Positions 17,280 through 26,658 of a DNA stretch of 64,000 bases are shown in pieces; position 1 is the first letter of the stretch, and every line of letters starts with the position of its first letter. The notes beneath the pieces are model-generated. The model had not been told where the DNA came from, did not search any database, and saw nothing but the letters and a program-made list of their open reading frames with translations. The position numbers and the translations under genes were made by a program. This DNA is from Blastococcus sp. MG754426 (lineage in GTDB: Bacteria > Actinomycetota > Actinomycetes > Mycobacteriales > Geodermatophilaceae), in assembly GCF_021699055.1 (NCBI RefSeq), contig NZ_SSXC01000006.1, positions 1 to 64,000 on the forward strand, read 5' to 3'.

Positions 17280-18731
17280 TCACGCCGACACCGGCGGCCG
17301 CTGCCCGGCCCACGGCGCCGCACCCTCCAGGGCGGCGGCCACGCGGACGAGCAGGTCCTCCCGCCCGACGGCGGCGACGAGCTGGACGCCGACGGGCAGC
17401 CCCTGCTCGGTCCGGTGCAGCGGCAGGCTGACCGCCGGCTGGCCGGTGACGTTGAACTGGGAGGTGTAGGGCATGAGGCTGTTGATCCGCCGTCCCTCCT
17501 CCTTCTCGCCGGCCGCGGTGAACCAGCCGAGCTCCGGCGGGGGCGCGGCGATGGTCGGCGTGACCAGGAGGTCGAACCCCTCGCCACCGAGCTCCCGCGG
17601 CGCCCACCACTGCGCCATCCGGCGGCTCCAGGTGCCCAGCCAGGTGCGCGCCCCGAGGTACTTCTCGGCCGAGAGCCTGCGCCCCACGGCCCGGTACACC
17701 CGGTTGCGCGGTTCCAGCTCCCCGTCCTCGATCGGCCGGCCGAGGGACCGCTCGAAGGCCGAGAGGGTGAGCGCCACGTCCGCCGCGATGGTCGTGGTGA
17801 ACCAGCGCGGGAACTCCGGGTCGAACATCGCCCCCGGCGTCCCCGGCTCCACGTCGCAGCCGAGGTCGGCGAGCAGCCGGCCGGTGCGCTCGACCGCCGC
17901 CCGGCACGCGGGGTGGTCCAGGTACTGCTCCCCCGGCTCGGCGTCCAGCAGCCCGACGCGGAGCCGGCCCACCGGGGCACCGACCTCCTCGGCGAGCGGG
18001 CGGGGCAGCGGCGGGGCGGCGTAGGGGTCGCCGGGCATCGGGCCGCTGATCGCGTCGAGGACGGCGGCGGTGTCGCGCACCGTGCGGGTGACGACGCCGT
18101 CGGTGGTCGCGCCGGCCCAGCTCTCCCCCACCTCCGGCCCCTGGCTGACCCGGGCCCGCGTGGGCTTGAGCCCGACGAGGCCGCACTCCGCCGCAGGGAT
18201 GCGGATCGAGCCGCCGCCGTCGCTGGCGTGCGCGACCGGGCCCAGCCCGGCGGCGACCGCGACGGCCGATCCGCCGCTGGAGCCGCCGGCGGAGCGACCG
18301 GTGTCGTACGGGTTGCGGGCCGGCGGGTGCGCCGCCGGCTCCGTGGTGATCGTGGTCCCGAACTCCGGCACGTTGGTGCGGCCGAGGACGACGAACCCCG
18401 CGGCGCGGAAGCGGGTGGCGAGGTGGCTGTCGACACGCCAGCGGACGTCGGCGTCGCGCAGGAAGGAGGTGCCGTAGTGGGTGGCCTCGCCGGCGACGTG
18501 GCAGCCGAGGTCCTTGAGCAGGATCGGCACGCCGCGGAAGGGGCCGTCGGGCAGGTCGCCGGCGGCCTCGGCGCGGGCGGCGTCGAACCGCTCGCGGACC
18601 ACCGCGTCCAGCCGCGGGTTCACCCGTTCGATCCGCTCGATCGCGGCGTCGACGAGCTCCGCGGGCGTGGCCCGGCCGGTGCGGACCAGCTCGGCCTGCG
18701 CGGTGGCGTCCATCCAGGTGGTGTCGGTCAC
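17280..18731 (-). CDS. amidase signature family hydrolase
   Basis: A 483-residue protein. The catalytic Lys is in GVPILLKDLG (about 73). The Gly/Ser-rich signature GRSAGGSSGGSA lies around 146-157, and the nucleophile Ser is in SDGGGSIRIPA (about 175), giving the Ser-cisSer-Lys triad. It hydrolyses an amide; the substrate is not evident. It is not next to gatC or gatB, so it is not the tRNA amidotransferase subunit. The GTG at 18729-18731 is chosen for its leaderless spacing from TAGCGT; a GTG at 18740 would overlap that box. Confidence 0.9.
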   Translation of the reverse strand: MTDTTWMDATAQAELVRTGRATPAELVDAAIERIERVNPRLDAVVRERFDAARAEAAGDLPDGPFRGVPILLKDLGCHVAGEATHYGTSFLRDADVRWRVDSHLATRFRAAGFVVLGRTNVPEFGTTITTEPAAHPPARNPYDTGRSAGGSSGGSAVAVAAGLGPVAHASDGGGSIRIPAAECGLVGLKPTRARVSQGPEVGESWAGATTDGVVTRTVRDTAAVLDAISGPMPGDPYAAPPLPRPLAEEVGAPVGRLRVGLLDAEPGEQYLDHPACRAAVERTGRLLADLGCDVEPGTPGAMFDPEFPRWFTTTIAADVALTLSAFERSLGRPIEDGELEPRNRVYRAVGRRLSAEKYLGARTWLGTWSRRMAQWWAPRELGGEGFDLLVTPTIAAPPPELGWFTAAGEKEEGRRINSLMPYTSQFNVTGQPAVSLPLHRTEQGLPVGVQLVAAVGREDLLVRVAAALEGAAPWAGQRPPVSA

Positions 18732-18738
18732 ACGCCGC

Positions 18739-18744
18739 ACGCTA
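18739..18744 (-). promoter_or_regulatory. -10 box of the amidase gene, leaderless layout
   Basis: On the minus strand TAGCGT is followed by 7 bases and GTG at 18731. The same hexamer precedes the DUF1697, DUF4062 and 38,552 genes. Confidence 0.5.
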
Positions 18745-18945
18745 GCCGCTGCCCAGGCGGCCCCCGGGACGACGGGGCGGACCGTTCACCCGCCCCGGCC
18801 GCCGATCAGGCTCCACGGGACCGACATGTGCCGCTCCCACCAGCCGTCGATGATGGGGTGGACCCCCGCGCCGGTGCCCGTGAGCGGGCGGGCGACGCCC
18901 CGGCGCGGGTCCGGCACGACACCCCGGTGCACGCGGAGAGGGCCC

Positions 18946-20883
18946 ATGACCAGTCGTCGAGCAGCAGTGCTCCTGATCCCCCTGCTCACCGTCGGCGCGT
19001 GCACGAGCAGCGGTGAGGACGACGCCACGGCCGTCGACGCCTCCCCCTCGGCGACGGCCGGCGAGGTCGACATGGGCGCATGCGGGTTCGACGTGCCGGC
19101 GGGCGTGGACGTCGAGTGCGGAACGCTGCCCGTCCCGGCCGACCGCGACGACCCCGACGCCGGGGAGATCCAGCTGGCGTTCGCCGTCGTCCGCAGCGAC
19201 TCCGGCAGCCCGGCCGAGGACCCGGTCGTCTACCTGTCGGGAGGACCGGGTCAGAGCACCCTGGAGCTCGTGCCGCAGGCGTTCGGCCAGCTCTACGAGC
19301 CGCTCACCGCGAACCGCGACCTCGTGCTCGTGGACCAGCGCGGCACCGGGCTCACCGAGCCGTCGCTGGCCTGCGACGAGTACAGCTCGTGGGTGCGGGA
19401 GTCGCTGGGCTCGGACCTCCCGCCGGAGGAGCTGGAGGCGCAGGCAGTCGGGTCGCTGGAGGAGTGCCGGCAGCGCCTGGTCGACGAGGGGGTCGACTTC
19501 TCCGACTACAACAGCGCCGCCTCCGCCGCGGACCTGGAGGACCTGCGGGTCGCCCTCGGCTACGACGAGTGGAACCTGTACGGGATCTCCTACGGCACCC
19601 GGCTGGCGCAGGCGGCCCTGCGCGACCACCCGGAGGGCATCCGGTCGGTGGTGCTGGACGCCGCGTACCCCGTGGACGCCGACCTCTACGAGGAGACGCC
19701 GGGCAACGCCGTCCGCGCCATGGACGCCCTGTTCGCGACGTGCGCCGACGACGCGGGGTGCGCCGCGCGGTACCCCGACCTCGAGCCGAGGTTCCGGGCC
19801 CTGGTCGACGAGCTGAACGCCTCGCCGGCGCCGATCACCGTGGTCGACCCGGCGAACGGGCAGCGCATCGAGGACGAGCTCGACGGGGACTCCCTCGTGG
19901 GCTTCCTCTTCCAGACCCTGTACTCGACCGAGCTGCTGGCGCACCTGCCGGAGATCATCGCCGCGGCCGACGACGGCCAGTACGGCACGATCGGGCTGCT
20001 CCTCGGCGCCCTCACCCAGCAGCTGGACCTGGTCAGCCTCGGCCAGCAGCTGGCCGTCCAGTGCCAGGAGGAGGTCCCCTTCGGCTCCCGGGAGGAGGCG
20101 GCCGAGGCAGCCGCCGAGCACCCGCTGGTCGAGGGGTTCTTCGAGGGCGCGCCGACCCTGGGCCCGGGTGTCTTCGACGTCTGCTCCTCGTGGGACGCCG
20201 GGGAGCCGGGCCCGGGGGCGGACGACCCGGTGACCAGCGACGTCCCCGCGCTGGTGCTCGCGGGCATCCTGGACCCCATCACGCCGCCGCGCTGGGGGGA
20301 GGAGATCGCCGCGGGGCTGTCCGCCGGCTCCTTCGTGGAGTTCCCCTTCACCGGGCACGGCGCCCTGCCCAGCCACGACTGCGCCGTCCGGATCGCCACC
20401 GACTTCCTGGACGATCCCCGCAGCGAGCCGGCGACGGACTGCGTCGACGACATCGCGGCACCGGCCTTCACGGCGGACGACGTCGACGTCGAGATGACGT
20501 CGTTCGAGGACGAGCAGCTGGGCCTGCGGGGCGTGCGGCCCGACGGCTGGACCAAGGTGGTCCCCGGGGTGTGGCAGGAGTCGGCCCTGGTCTCGCTGGT
20601 CCAGCAGGTGGTGCCCGGCGCCACCGCGGACCAGCTGCTCCAGCAGGTCGGCGTGCAGCTGAGCCTGGCCGAGCCGCCGCAACCGGTCGGCGAGCTGTCG
20701 ACGGAGTCCTCCACCTGGCAGCTCTACCGGCTGGACGACCTCGGGCAGAGCGTCGAGCTGGCGCTCGCGGACGGTCCGGACGGCCTGGTGCTGGTGCAGC
20801 TGACGACCAGCCCCGACCGCGCCGACGTCCACCGCGAGCAGGTCTTCCTCCCGGCCGTGGAAGCACTCGCCCCGGCGCCCTGA
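18946..20883 (+). CDS. secreted lipoprotein alpha/beta-hydrolase (tripeptidyl aminopeptidase-like)
   Basis: A 645-residue protein. The signal peptide ends in a lipobox TVGAC, so Cys 19 would be lipidated and the enzyme anchored outside the membrane. YLSGGPGQS (oxyanion region) precedes the nucleophile elbow GISYGT with Ser near 215. PALVLAGILDPITPP and GHGAL provide the acidic and His segments of the C-terminal TAP-like domain. The family is related to Streptomyces tripeptidyl aminopeptidases SlpD/SlpE. About 120 extra residues follow the hydrolase core; I do not recognise them. Confidence 0.88.
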   Translation: MTSRRAAVLLIPLLTVGACTSSGEDDATAVDASPSATAGEVDMGACGFDVPAGVDVECGTLPVPADRDDPDAGEIQLAFAVVRSDSGSPAEDPVVYLSGGPGQSTLELVPQAFGQLYEPLTANRDLVLVDQRGTGLTEPSLACDEYSSWVRESLGSDLPPEELEAQAVGSLEECRQRLVDEGVDFSDYNSAASAADLEDLRVALGYDEWNLYGISYGTRLAQAALRDHPEGIRSVVLDAAYPVDADLYEETPGNAVRAMDALFATCADDAGCAARYPDLEPRFRALVDELNASPAPITVVDPANGQRIEDELDGDSLVGFLFQTLYSTELLAHLPEIIAAADDGQYGTIGLLLGALTQQLDLVSLGQQLAVQCQEEVPFGSREEAAEAAAEHPLVEGFFEGAPTLGPGVFDVCSSWDAGEPGPGADDPVTSDVPALVLAGILDPITPPRWGEEIAAGLSAGSFVEFPFTGHGALPSHDCAVRIATDFLDDPRSEPATDCVDDIAAPAFTADDVDVEMTSFEDEQLGLRGVRPDGWTKVVPGVWQESALVSLVQQVVPGATADQLLQQVGVQLSLAEPPQPVGELSTESSTWQLYRLDDLGQSVELALADGPDGLVLVQLTTSPDRADVHREQVFLPAVEALAPAP

Positions 20884-20990
20884 ACCCCGGTCCGAGCCGC
20901 GCGCGGTGACACCCGCCGATAGCCTGCCGGGAACGCGCGGACCCGGGCCACCGGGCCGCCGGAGCGTGCCCCACGGACGGAGACCTCGCA

Positions 20991-21377
20991 GTGGCGATCG
21001 ACGACGACGGCCTCGGCCCGGCCACTCCCCCGCCGCCGCCCGGGTTCGGCGTGCTGCCCGCGGCCGCGGCGCTCGCCCGTCTGCCCTTCGACGTCGCGGT
21101 GCTGGTCGGCTACACCGTGCGCCAGCTCCCCCTGCTGGTGCAGGACGTGCGCAGCACGGTCAACGACGTCGCCCGGCTGGTGCACCACGGCGAGCGGGAC
21201 GGCGCGCTGCGGGAGCTGATCGACGCCCTCGCGCGCGCCGCCCGCGCCGACAGCGCCGGCGCGCTGGCGCACGCGCTGCGCTCGGCCGGCGACCTGGCCG
21301 CCGTCCGTGCCGAGGTCGAGCAGCAGCGCCTCGTGACCGGTGCGGTCGACCGCGACGGGGACCGCGGGCACCCGTGA
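20991..21377 (+). CDS. hypothetical protein, Ala-rich helical
   Basis: A 128-residue protein from a GTG. It has a Pro-rich N terminus (TPPPPPGFGVLPAAAALARLPFDVAVLVGYTVRQL), a possible amphipathic or membrane-skimming helix at about 25-50, and a charged helical remainder. No domain is recognised. Codon use looks coding. It stands alone between the hydrolase gene and the convergent ABC operon. Confidence 0.5.
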   Translation: MAIDDDGLGPATPPPPPGFGVLPAAAALARLPFDVAVLVGYTVRQLPLLVQDVRSTVNDVARLVHHGERDGALRELIDALARAARADSAGALAHALRSAGDLAAVRAEVEQQRLVTGAVDRDGDRGHP

Positions 21378-21413
21378 CCGCCTGCCGGTCGGCCCAGCAC
21401 GGGTGAGGGGTGA

Positions 21414-22031
21414 TCAGACGTCCACCGGCGCCCAGTCGACGACGCGGGACGCGACCGCGTCGAGCAGCGGGCGGTCGTGCGAGATCGCCAGCAGCCCGAT
21501 GCCGGCGGCGCGGCAGTGCTCCAGCAGCAGGTGCCAGATGGCGGCCTGGGTGACGGCGTCGACGCTCGCGGTGATCTCGTCGGCGACGAGGTAGCGCGGC
21601 CGGGCCAGCAGCGCCCGCGCCAGGTCGACCCGCTGCAGCTCGCCGCCGCTGATCTCGTGCGGGTGGCGGTCCAGCCAGGCCGGGTCGACCAGCCGCCGGT
21701 CCAGCGCGGCGACGTCGCCCTCGGACGCACCGGTGGCCGCGAGCACCCGCCGCACCGTCCAGCGCGGGTCCATCGCGCGCTCGGGGTGCTGGAGCACGAG
21801 CTGCACCGGGTGCGGGGCGCGCCGGGCCCGCGGGACGGCGCCGTCGACGGTCACCCGGCCGCGGACGGGGGTGGCGAACCCGGCCAGCACCCGGCCGAGC
21901 GTGCTCTTGCCCCCGCCGCTCGGGCCGCACAGCCCCACGACCTCCCCGGCCTCGACCCGCAGGTCCACCCCGGCGAGGACCCACGGCTGCGCGGTGCCGT
22001 AGCGGAACCACACGTCGTCGGCGTGCAGCAT
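21414..22031 (-). CDS. ABC transporter ATP-binding protein (NikE/DppF-like)
   Basis: A 205-residue ATPase. Walker A is GPSGGGKST (about 36-44), the signature is ISGGELQRVDLARALLARP and Walker B is YLVADEITASVD. It is shorter than typical DppF/NikE proteins, ending shortly after the D-loop/His switch region (AISHD). It is the last gene of a five-gene importer; its start ATG overlaps the upstream ATPase stop. The Nur box upstream of the operon suggests nickel as substrate. Confidence 0.88.
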   Translation of the reverse strand: MLHADDVWFRYGTAQPWVLAGVDLRVEAGEVVGLCGPSGGGKSTLGRVLAGFATPVRGRVTVDGAVPRARRAPHPVQLVLQHPERAMDPRWTVRRVLAATGASEGDVAALDRRLVDPAWLDRHPHEISGGELQRVDLARALLARPRYLVADEITASVDAVTQAAIWHLLLEHCRAAGIGLLAISHDRPLLDAVASRVVDWAPVDV

Positions 22032-22837
22032 CAGGTCAGCGCCTCCGCCGGCACCCGGAAGCCGTTGGCGGGCAGCGCCTGCCAGAGCGACCGGGTGTAC
22101 GGGTGCTGCAGAGCGGCCCCGTCGCCGGTGAAGGCGCGCGGGTCGGCGACGTCGACGGTGCGGCCGTCGCGGACGATGACCACCCGGTCGGCGACGGCGA
22201 GCGCGGCCACCAGCTCGTGGGTGATGAGCACGACCGCGCAGCCGTCGTCGGCCATCGCCCGGAACTCGGCGAGCGTGCTGGTGACACCGGCGGCCGGGAG
22301 GCCCGTGGTCGGCTCGTCGGCGATCAGCACCCGCGGCCGGCTCATCGTCGCCATCGCGACCAGCACCCGCCGGGCCATGCCGCCGGAGAGCTCGTGCGGG
22401 TGCAGCCGCAGCACCTCGGGCCCCAGCCCCCGGCGGGCCAGCGCCTCCTCCGCGGCCCGCCGCGGGTCGGGGTGCCCGGCCAGCCGCGCCGAGCGCCGCA
22501 CCTGCCGGCCCACCCGGCTCAGCGGGTCGAGGAAGGCCACCGACTGCGGCAGCAGCGCGAGGCCGCGCCCGGCCAGCCGGCGGCGCCCGTCGGGGTCGAG
22601 GTCCACGCCGTCGTAGGCCACCGTCCCGCGCTCGACCGCGTTCGGCGGCAGCAGCCCCAGGACGGCGTGCGCGAGCAGCGACTTCCCGGCTCCGCTGGCC
22701 CCGACCAGCGCCACCACCTCGCCCGCCGCCACGGTGAGGTCCATGCCGGAGAGCGCAGCCACCGTGCGGCGGCGCAGCCCGCGCTCGTACTGCACGAAGT
22801 CCACCTCGAGGTCGCGCACCTCCAGCAACGGGCTCAC
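22031..22837 (-). CDS. ABC transporter ATP-binding protein (NikD/DppD-like)
   Basis: A 268-residue ATPase. Walker A is GASGAGKS (about 46-53), the signature LSGGMARRVLVAMA and Walker B VLIADEPTTGL. The C-terminal HPYTRSLWQALP is the oligopeptide/nickel-class tail. It begins with a GTG that overlaps the permease stop (GTGA). With the second ATPase it powers uptake through the two permeases. Confidence 0.9.
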   Translation of the reverse strand: MSPLLEVRDLEVDFVQYERGLRRRTVAALSGMDLTVAAGEVVALVGASGAGKSLLAHAVLGLLPPNAVERGTVAYDGVDLDPDGRRRLAGRGLALLPQSVAFLDPLSRVGRQVRRSARLAGHPDPRRAAEEALARRGLGPEVLRLHPHELSGGMARRVLVAMATMSRPRVLIADEPTTGLPAAGVTSTLAEFRAMADDGCAVVLITHELVAALAVADRVVIVRDGRTVDVADPRAFTGDGAALQHPYTRSLWQALPANGFRVPAEALT

Positions 22838-23691
22838 AGGTGGGCGCTCCGCGGGTCCAGCAGCGCCCGGGTGTTCTCGCCGATCGTGTCGACGAGCTTC
22901 ACCACGACCAGCAGGCACAGCCCGGGCAGCACGGCGAGCCACCAGGCGCCGGCGCTGAGGTAGCGCATGGACTCGGCCAGCAGCACCCCGATCGAGGGCT
23001 CCCCCGGGTCGACGCCCAGACCCAGGAAGGACAGCGCCGCCTCGTGCAGGATCGCGTGCGGGAAGAGCAGGACGGCGCCCACGAGGAAGTGGCCGGTCAG
23101 GTGCCCGGCGAGGTGGTGGCGGGCGATCCAGCCGCGGCCGTGGCCGAGCTGCCGGGAGACGGCGACGTGGTCGGAGGAGACGATCTCCCGCGCCCGGCCG
23201 CGCAGCACGCGGGTGAGCGTCGGCCAGTGGGTGAGGGCGACGGCGATCACCGCGGCCTGCGTGCCCCCGCCGAGGACGAAGGCCAGCAGGATGAGCAGGA
23301 CCAGGTGCGGCAGGGCGAGGAAGAGGTCGACCAGCCAGCTCACCACCCGGTCGACGACGCCGCCGAACACCGCTGCGGCGGAGGCGAGCAGCAGCGCGAT
23401 GACGGCGGAGATCAGCGCCGCCGTCGTCCCGACCACCAGGCTGAGCCGCAGCCCCGCCAGCACCCGGGCCAGCAGGTCGCGACCGAGCGGGTCGGTGCCG
23501 AACGGGTGGGCGGCCGACGGGCCGAGGTTGCGGTCGGCGAGCGCGGTGGTCGAGGCGGCGTCGTCCGCCAGGCCCCCGGCGACGAAGACGCCGAGCACGA
23601 CCAGCAGCGAGAGCCCGACCCAGGCGAGCGTCCGGCGGCGCCGGTCCCCCAGGAACCCGGTCCGGAGGGCGGGATCGGCGGCGGTGCTCAT
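22834..23691 (-). CDS. ABC transporter permease (NikC/DppC-like)
   Basis: A 285-residue membrane protein. The N terminus is cytoplasmic with one helix (about 24-42). HPFGTDPLGRDLLARVLAGLRLSL is the hallmark of DppC/NikC permeases, and several more helices follow. The EAALSFLGLG stretch is the ATPase-contact region. Its start overlaps the stop of the partner permease. Confidence 0.92.
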   Translation of the reverse strand: MSTAADPALRTGFLGDRRRRTLAWVGLSLLVVLGVFVAGGLADDAASTTALADRNLGPSAAHPFGTDPLGRDLLARVLAGLRLSLVVGTTAALISAVIALLLASAAAVFGGVVDRVVSWLVDLFLALPHLVLLILLAFVLGGGTQAAVIAVALTHWPTLTRVLRGRAREIVSSDHVAVSRQLGHGRGWIARHHLAGHLTGHFLVGAVLLFPHAILHEAALSFLGLGVDPGEPSIGVLLAESMRYLSAGAWWLAVLPGLCLLVVVKLVDTIGENTRALLDPRSAHL

Positions 23692-24800
23692 CGCACCCCC
23701 TGCCCGGCCGGGGAGGGCGGCACCTGCTCCTGAGGGGGCAGCGCACCGGTTGCCGGCGGGCGGGGTGCAGCGACCGGACCGCGCAGGCCACGCCGGGCGC
23801 GCCGGGCGGCGGCGAGATCGGCCGACACCCGGGGGTCGAGCCGGGCGTGCACGAGGTCACCGACCTGGTTGCCGACGAAGACGAAGACGGTGGTGGACAG
23901 GACGATGCCCAGCAGCAGCGGGACGTCCTGCCCGAGGGCGGCGGCGGTCGTCGCGGCACCGAGGCCCGGGTAGGAGAAGACCTGCTCGGCGAGGACCGCG
24001 CCGCCGAAGAGCTCACCGAGGGAGCTGAACTGGAGCAGCACCGCGGGGGCCGCGGCGTTGCGCAGCACGCGGTGCAGCACGACGCCGGTCGCCGACTCCC
24101 CCTGCGCGCGGGCGAAGGCGACGTAGTCGCTCGCCAGCGCCTCGACGACGGCGTGCCGGGTGTGCAGCACGACCGGGGCGACGCCCACGACCGAGAGGGT
24201 GACCGCCGGCAGCACCAGGTGGTGCAGCCGGTCGAGGAGGGTGACGTCCTCGGCCAGGGTGCCGACCGGGACCGCGCAGCACACCGGCGTCCAGCCCAGC
24301 TGCACCGAGAAGACGTAGAGCAGCAGCAGGCCGACCCAGAAGGTCGGCGCCGAGGCCAGGGTGTAGGCCCACCAGCAGATCGCCCGGTCGGTGAACGTGC
24401 CCTGCCGGGCACCGGCGAGCACCCCGAGCGCGAACCCGGCGAGCCCGGAGAGCAGCCAGGCGGTGGCCATGAGCGCGAGGCTGGCGAGGAAGCGCTCCCC
24501 GATGACGTCGGCGACCGGCTGGTTGAACGTCAGGGACCGCCCCAGGTCCCCCTGCGCGAGCTGCCCCGCCCAGGCGAGGAAGCGCTCGACCGGTGGCTCG
24601 TCGAGCCCCCAGCGCTCGGCGATCAGCGCCCGCTGCTCGGGGCCGACGGCGGCGATGTCCCCGCCGACGTAGGCGTCCACGGGGTCGACCGGCGAGTGCA
24701 CCACCAGCGCGAACGACGCGGTGGCGACCGCGACCAGCAGCAGGGCCAGCCGCACGAGCCGGCCGGCCAGCCACCGCGTCGCCCGGCTCAGCAGCTCCAC
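23688..24800 (-). CDS. ABC transporter permease (NikB/DppB-like)
   Basis: A 370-residue membrane protein with about six helices. After the first helix comes a periplasmic loop, then GDLGRSLTFNQPVADVIGERF, the DppB-family block. The GTG start at 24798-24800 lies inside the end of the substrate-binding protein gene (13-base overlap), showing tight coupling. A Pro/Arg-rich C-terminal tail of about 40 residues is unusual but is followed in frame by the next gene. Confidence 0.9.
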   Translation of the reverse strand: MELLSRATRWLAGRLVRLALLLVAVATASFALVVHSPVDPVDAYVGGDIAAVGPEQRALIAERWGLDEPPVERFLAWAGQLAQGDLGRSLTFNQPVADVIGERFLASLALMATAWLLSGLAGFALGVLAGARQGTFTDRAICWWAYTLASAPTFWVGLLLLYVFSVQLGWTPVCCAVPVGTLAEDVTLLDRLHHLVLPAVTLSVVGVAPVVLHTRHAVVEALASDYVAFARAQGESATGVVLHRVLRNAAAPAVLLQFSSLGELFGGAVLAEQVFSYPGLGAATTAAALGQDVPLLLGIVLSTTVFVFVGNQVGDLVHARLDPRVSADLAAARRARRGLRGPVAAPRPPATGALPPQEQVPPSPAGQGVR

Positions 24801-26407
24801 TGCCAGTCCGCGATCCCCGCAGTGACCGGCCAGCCGTGGCCGTGCGGCTCGATCCGCGGGCTGCCGAGGTCGAGGCACTCGTCGACGAAGTAGGTGTGCT
24901 CGAGGTTGACCAGCCAGGCCCAGGCGGCATCCCCCTGCGGGCCGAACCCGGCGCCCTCGCCGTCGTGCTGGGCCGCCTGCCAGTGCGGGATCGCGGCCTC
25001 CTGGTCGGGGGCGGTCATCGCCGCCTCCAGGTGCGCGTCGACCTCGGAGCTCGCGTAGTAGCCGGGGTTCCAGTACTCGACGCCGGCCTGGGTCGACGAG
25101 TAGAGGTTGTACATCTCGGTCGGGTCGAGACTGCCCCAGCCGAAGAGGACCGCGTCGGAGTGCAGCCGCTGCTCGATGACGTCCCAGCTCGCGCCGTCCG
25201 GGGTGACCTCGATGCCCACCGGGGCGAGCATGTCGGTGACGGCGAGGGCGAGCGCCTGCCGCAACGAGTCGTCGGCCGGGTAGAGCAGGCTGAACGCGGC
25301 CGGGACGCCGTCGCGCTCCCGCACGCCGTCGCCGTCGGCGTCGACCCAGCCGGCCGCCTCCAGCAGCCGCTCGGCCTCGGCGGTGTCGGCGTCGGTGACC
25401 GCCGCGGCAGGCTCGTCCCAGGGCAGCCCGTCGACCGGCCCGGTCGCCGGCGTGCCGTAGCCCTCCAGGACGCCGTCGACGAGCGCGGCGCGGTCCACGG
25501 CGACGTTGACCGCCTGGCGCACGGCGCGGTCGGAGGTGACGTCGTCGCCGATCGGCTGCCCGTCCTCGGTGGTCCGCCCCTCGTCGGGCACGAAGGGGAA
25601 CATGATCCCGCGGTTGTCGACGGACCGGACCGCGACCAGCTCCATGCCCGGGACCTGGCTGGTCGCCAGCTGCGCGGGGACGGCCGCCATGTCGACCTGC
25701 CCCGCGGCCGCGGCGGCCAGGGAGGTGTCCTCGCCGGTGAACTGGAAGACCAGCCGCTCGAAGGCCGGCTGCTCGCCGTAGTAGCCGTCGTTGCGCTCGA
25801 CGATGAGCTGCTGCCCCTCGTCCCACTGCACGAAGGTGTAGGGCCCCGAGCCGACCGGGTTGCGGGCGTAGTCCGGGCCGTGCGCGTGCTCCGGGACGAT
25901 GCCCAGCGAGACCAGCCGGTTGACGAAGGTGCTCTGCGGCCGCTCCAACCGCAGCTCGACGGTGTCCTCGTCGACGGCGACGGCCTCGGCCAGCGCGGTG
26001 ACGTCGGTCAGGCCGCCGCTCTCGCTCGCCGTCGTGAAGGTGTAGGCGACGTCGTCGGCGGTGACCGGCTCGCCGTCGGTGAAGCGGGCGTCGGTGCGGA
26101 GGTCGACGGTCCACACCAGGCCGTCCTCGCTGACCGACCAGTCGGTGGCCAGGTCCGGGACGACGTCGAGGTCCGCGTCCCGCGCCAGCAGGGTCGACTG
26201 GAACAGCGGCGAGCCGTACCGCCCCCAGCCGAGCGTCGGGTCGTAGCCGTCGTCCGGCTCACCACCGATCGCCAGCCGCAGCTCGGTGGGCGCAGTCGAT
26301 CCGGCGGCCGTCCCGGCCCCGCCGGTGGCGGCGCCGCAGCCGGCGACCAGGACCGCCGACGCGCCGACGGCCAGCGCGTTCCGGACCGCTCCCCGCCGTG
26401 CGCGCAC
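24788..26407 (-). CDS. substrate-binding lipoprotein of a nickel/peptide ABC importer
   Basis: A 539-residue SBP_bac_5 family protein. The signal peptide ends in lipobox LVAGC (Cys about 24). VTADDVAYTF and VGSGPYTFVQWDEGQQLIVERN are family motifs. The GTG start at 26405-26407 has GGAGG about 7 bases upstream. It captures the ligand outside the membrane for the two permeases. The family binds peptides, opines or nickel chelates; nickel is favoured because a perfect Nur box lies 63 bases upstream. Confidence 0.9.
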   Translation of the reverse strand: MRARRGAVRNALAVGASAVLVAGCGAATGGAGTAAGSTAPTELRLAIGGEPDDGYDPTLGWGRYGSPLFQSTLLARDADLDVVPDLATDWSVSEDGLVWTVDLRTDARFTDGEPVTADDVAYTFTTASESGGLTDVTALAEAVAVDEDTVELRLERPQSTFVNRLVSLGIVPEHAHGPDYARNPVGSGPYTFVQWDEGQQLIVERNDGYYGEQPAFERLVFQFTGEDTSLAAAAAGQVDMAAVPAQLATSQVPGMELVAVRSVDNRGIMFPFVPDEGRTTEDGQPIGDDVTSDRAVRQAVNVAVDRAALVDGVLEGYGTPATGPVDGLPWDEPAAAVTDADTAEAERLLEAAGWVDADGDGVRERDGVPAAFSLLYPADDSLRQALALAVTDMLAPVGIEVTPDGASWDVIEQRLHSDAVLFGWGSLDPTEMYNLYSSTQAGVEYWNPGYYASSEVDAHLEAAMTAPDQEAAIPHWQAAQHDGEGAGFGPQGDAAWAWLVNLEHTYFVDECLDLGSPRIEPHGHGWPVTAGIADWQWSC

Positions 26408-26469
26408 GTGATCCCCTCCGCTCCGACGGCGTGCCGCACCCGGTGCGCGCCATGCCGCCGCCGAGGTTA

Positions 26470-26486
26470 TTGCAAACATCTTGCAA
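26470..26486 (-). promoter_or_regulatory. Nur box (nickel uptake regulator operator)
   Basis: TTGCAA-N5-TTGCAA, a perfect match to the Streptomyces Nur consensus tTGCaa-N5-ttGCAA. On the minus strand it is directly followed by TAACCT, a good -10 box, so a bound Nur would block the promoter of the ABC operon. A nearby TTGC-N5-GCAA at 26501-26513 has the wrong spacing. Confidence 0.8.
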
Positions 26487-26658
26487 CAGGCCATCCGGGG
26501 TTGCACACCGCAACCGGGGTACCGGGAAGGAACACTGCACACCGCCGCCTCGTTGGTCTGCGGGGCGACCGCCCCCGTCCTCCTCCGAAGAGAGCCATGA
26601 GCCCCTACCACAGTCCCCAGGCCGCGCCCCTCCGTTCCGGTGAGGGGGTGCGCGGCCG

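Noticed and set aside
17280-18731. Amidase as GatA of the tRNA amidotransferase
   Set aside because: No gatC or gatB nearby and the neighbourhood is unrelated, so a general amidase is the safer call.
26501-26513. Second TTGC-N5-GCAA inverted repeat near the Nur box
   Set aside because: The half-sites are 5 bases apart instead of the 9 needed for the Nur consensus, so I do not count it as an operator.
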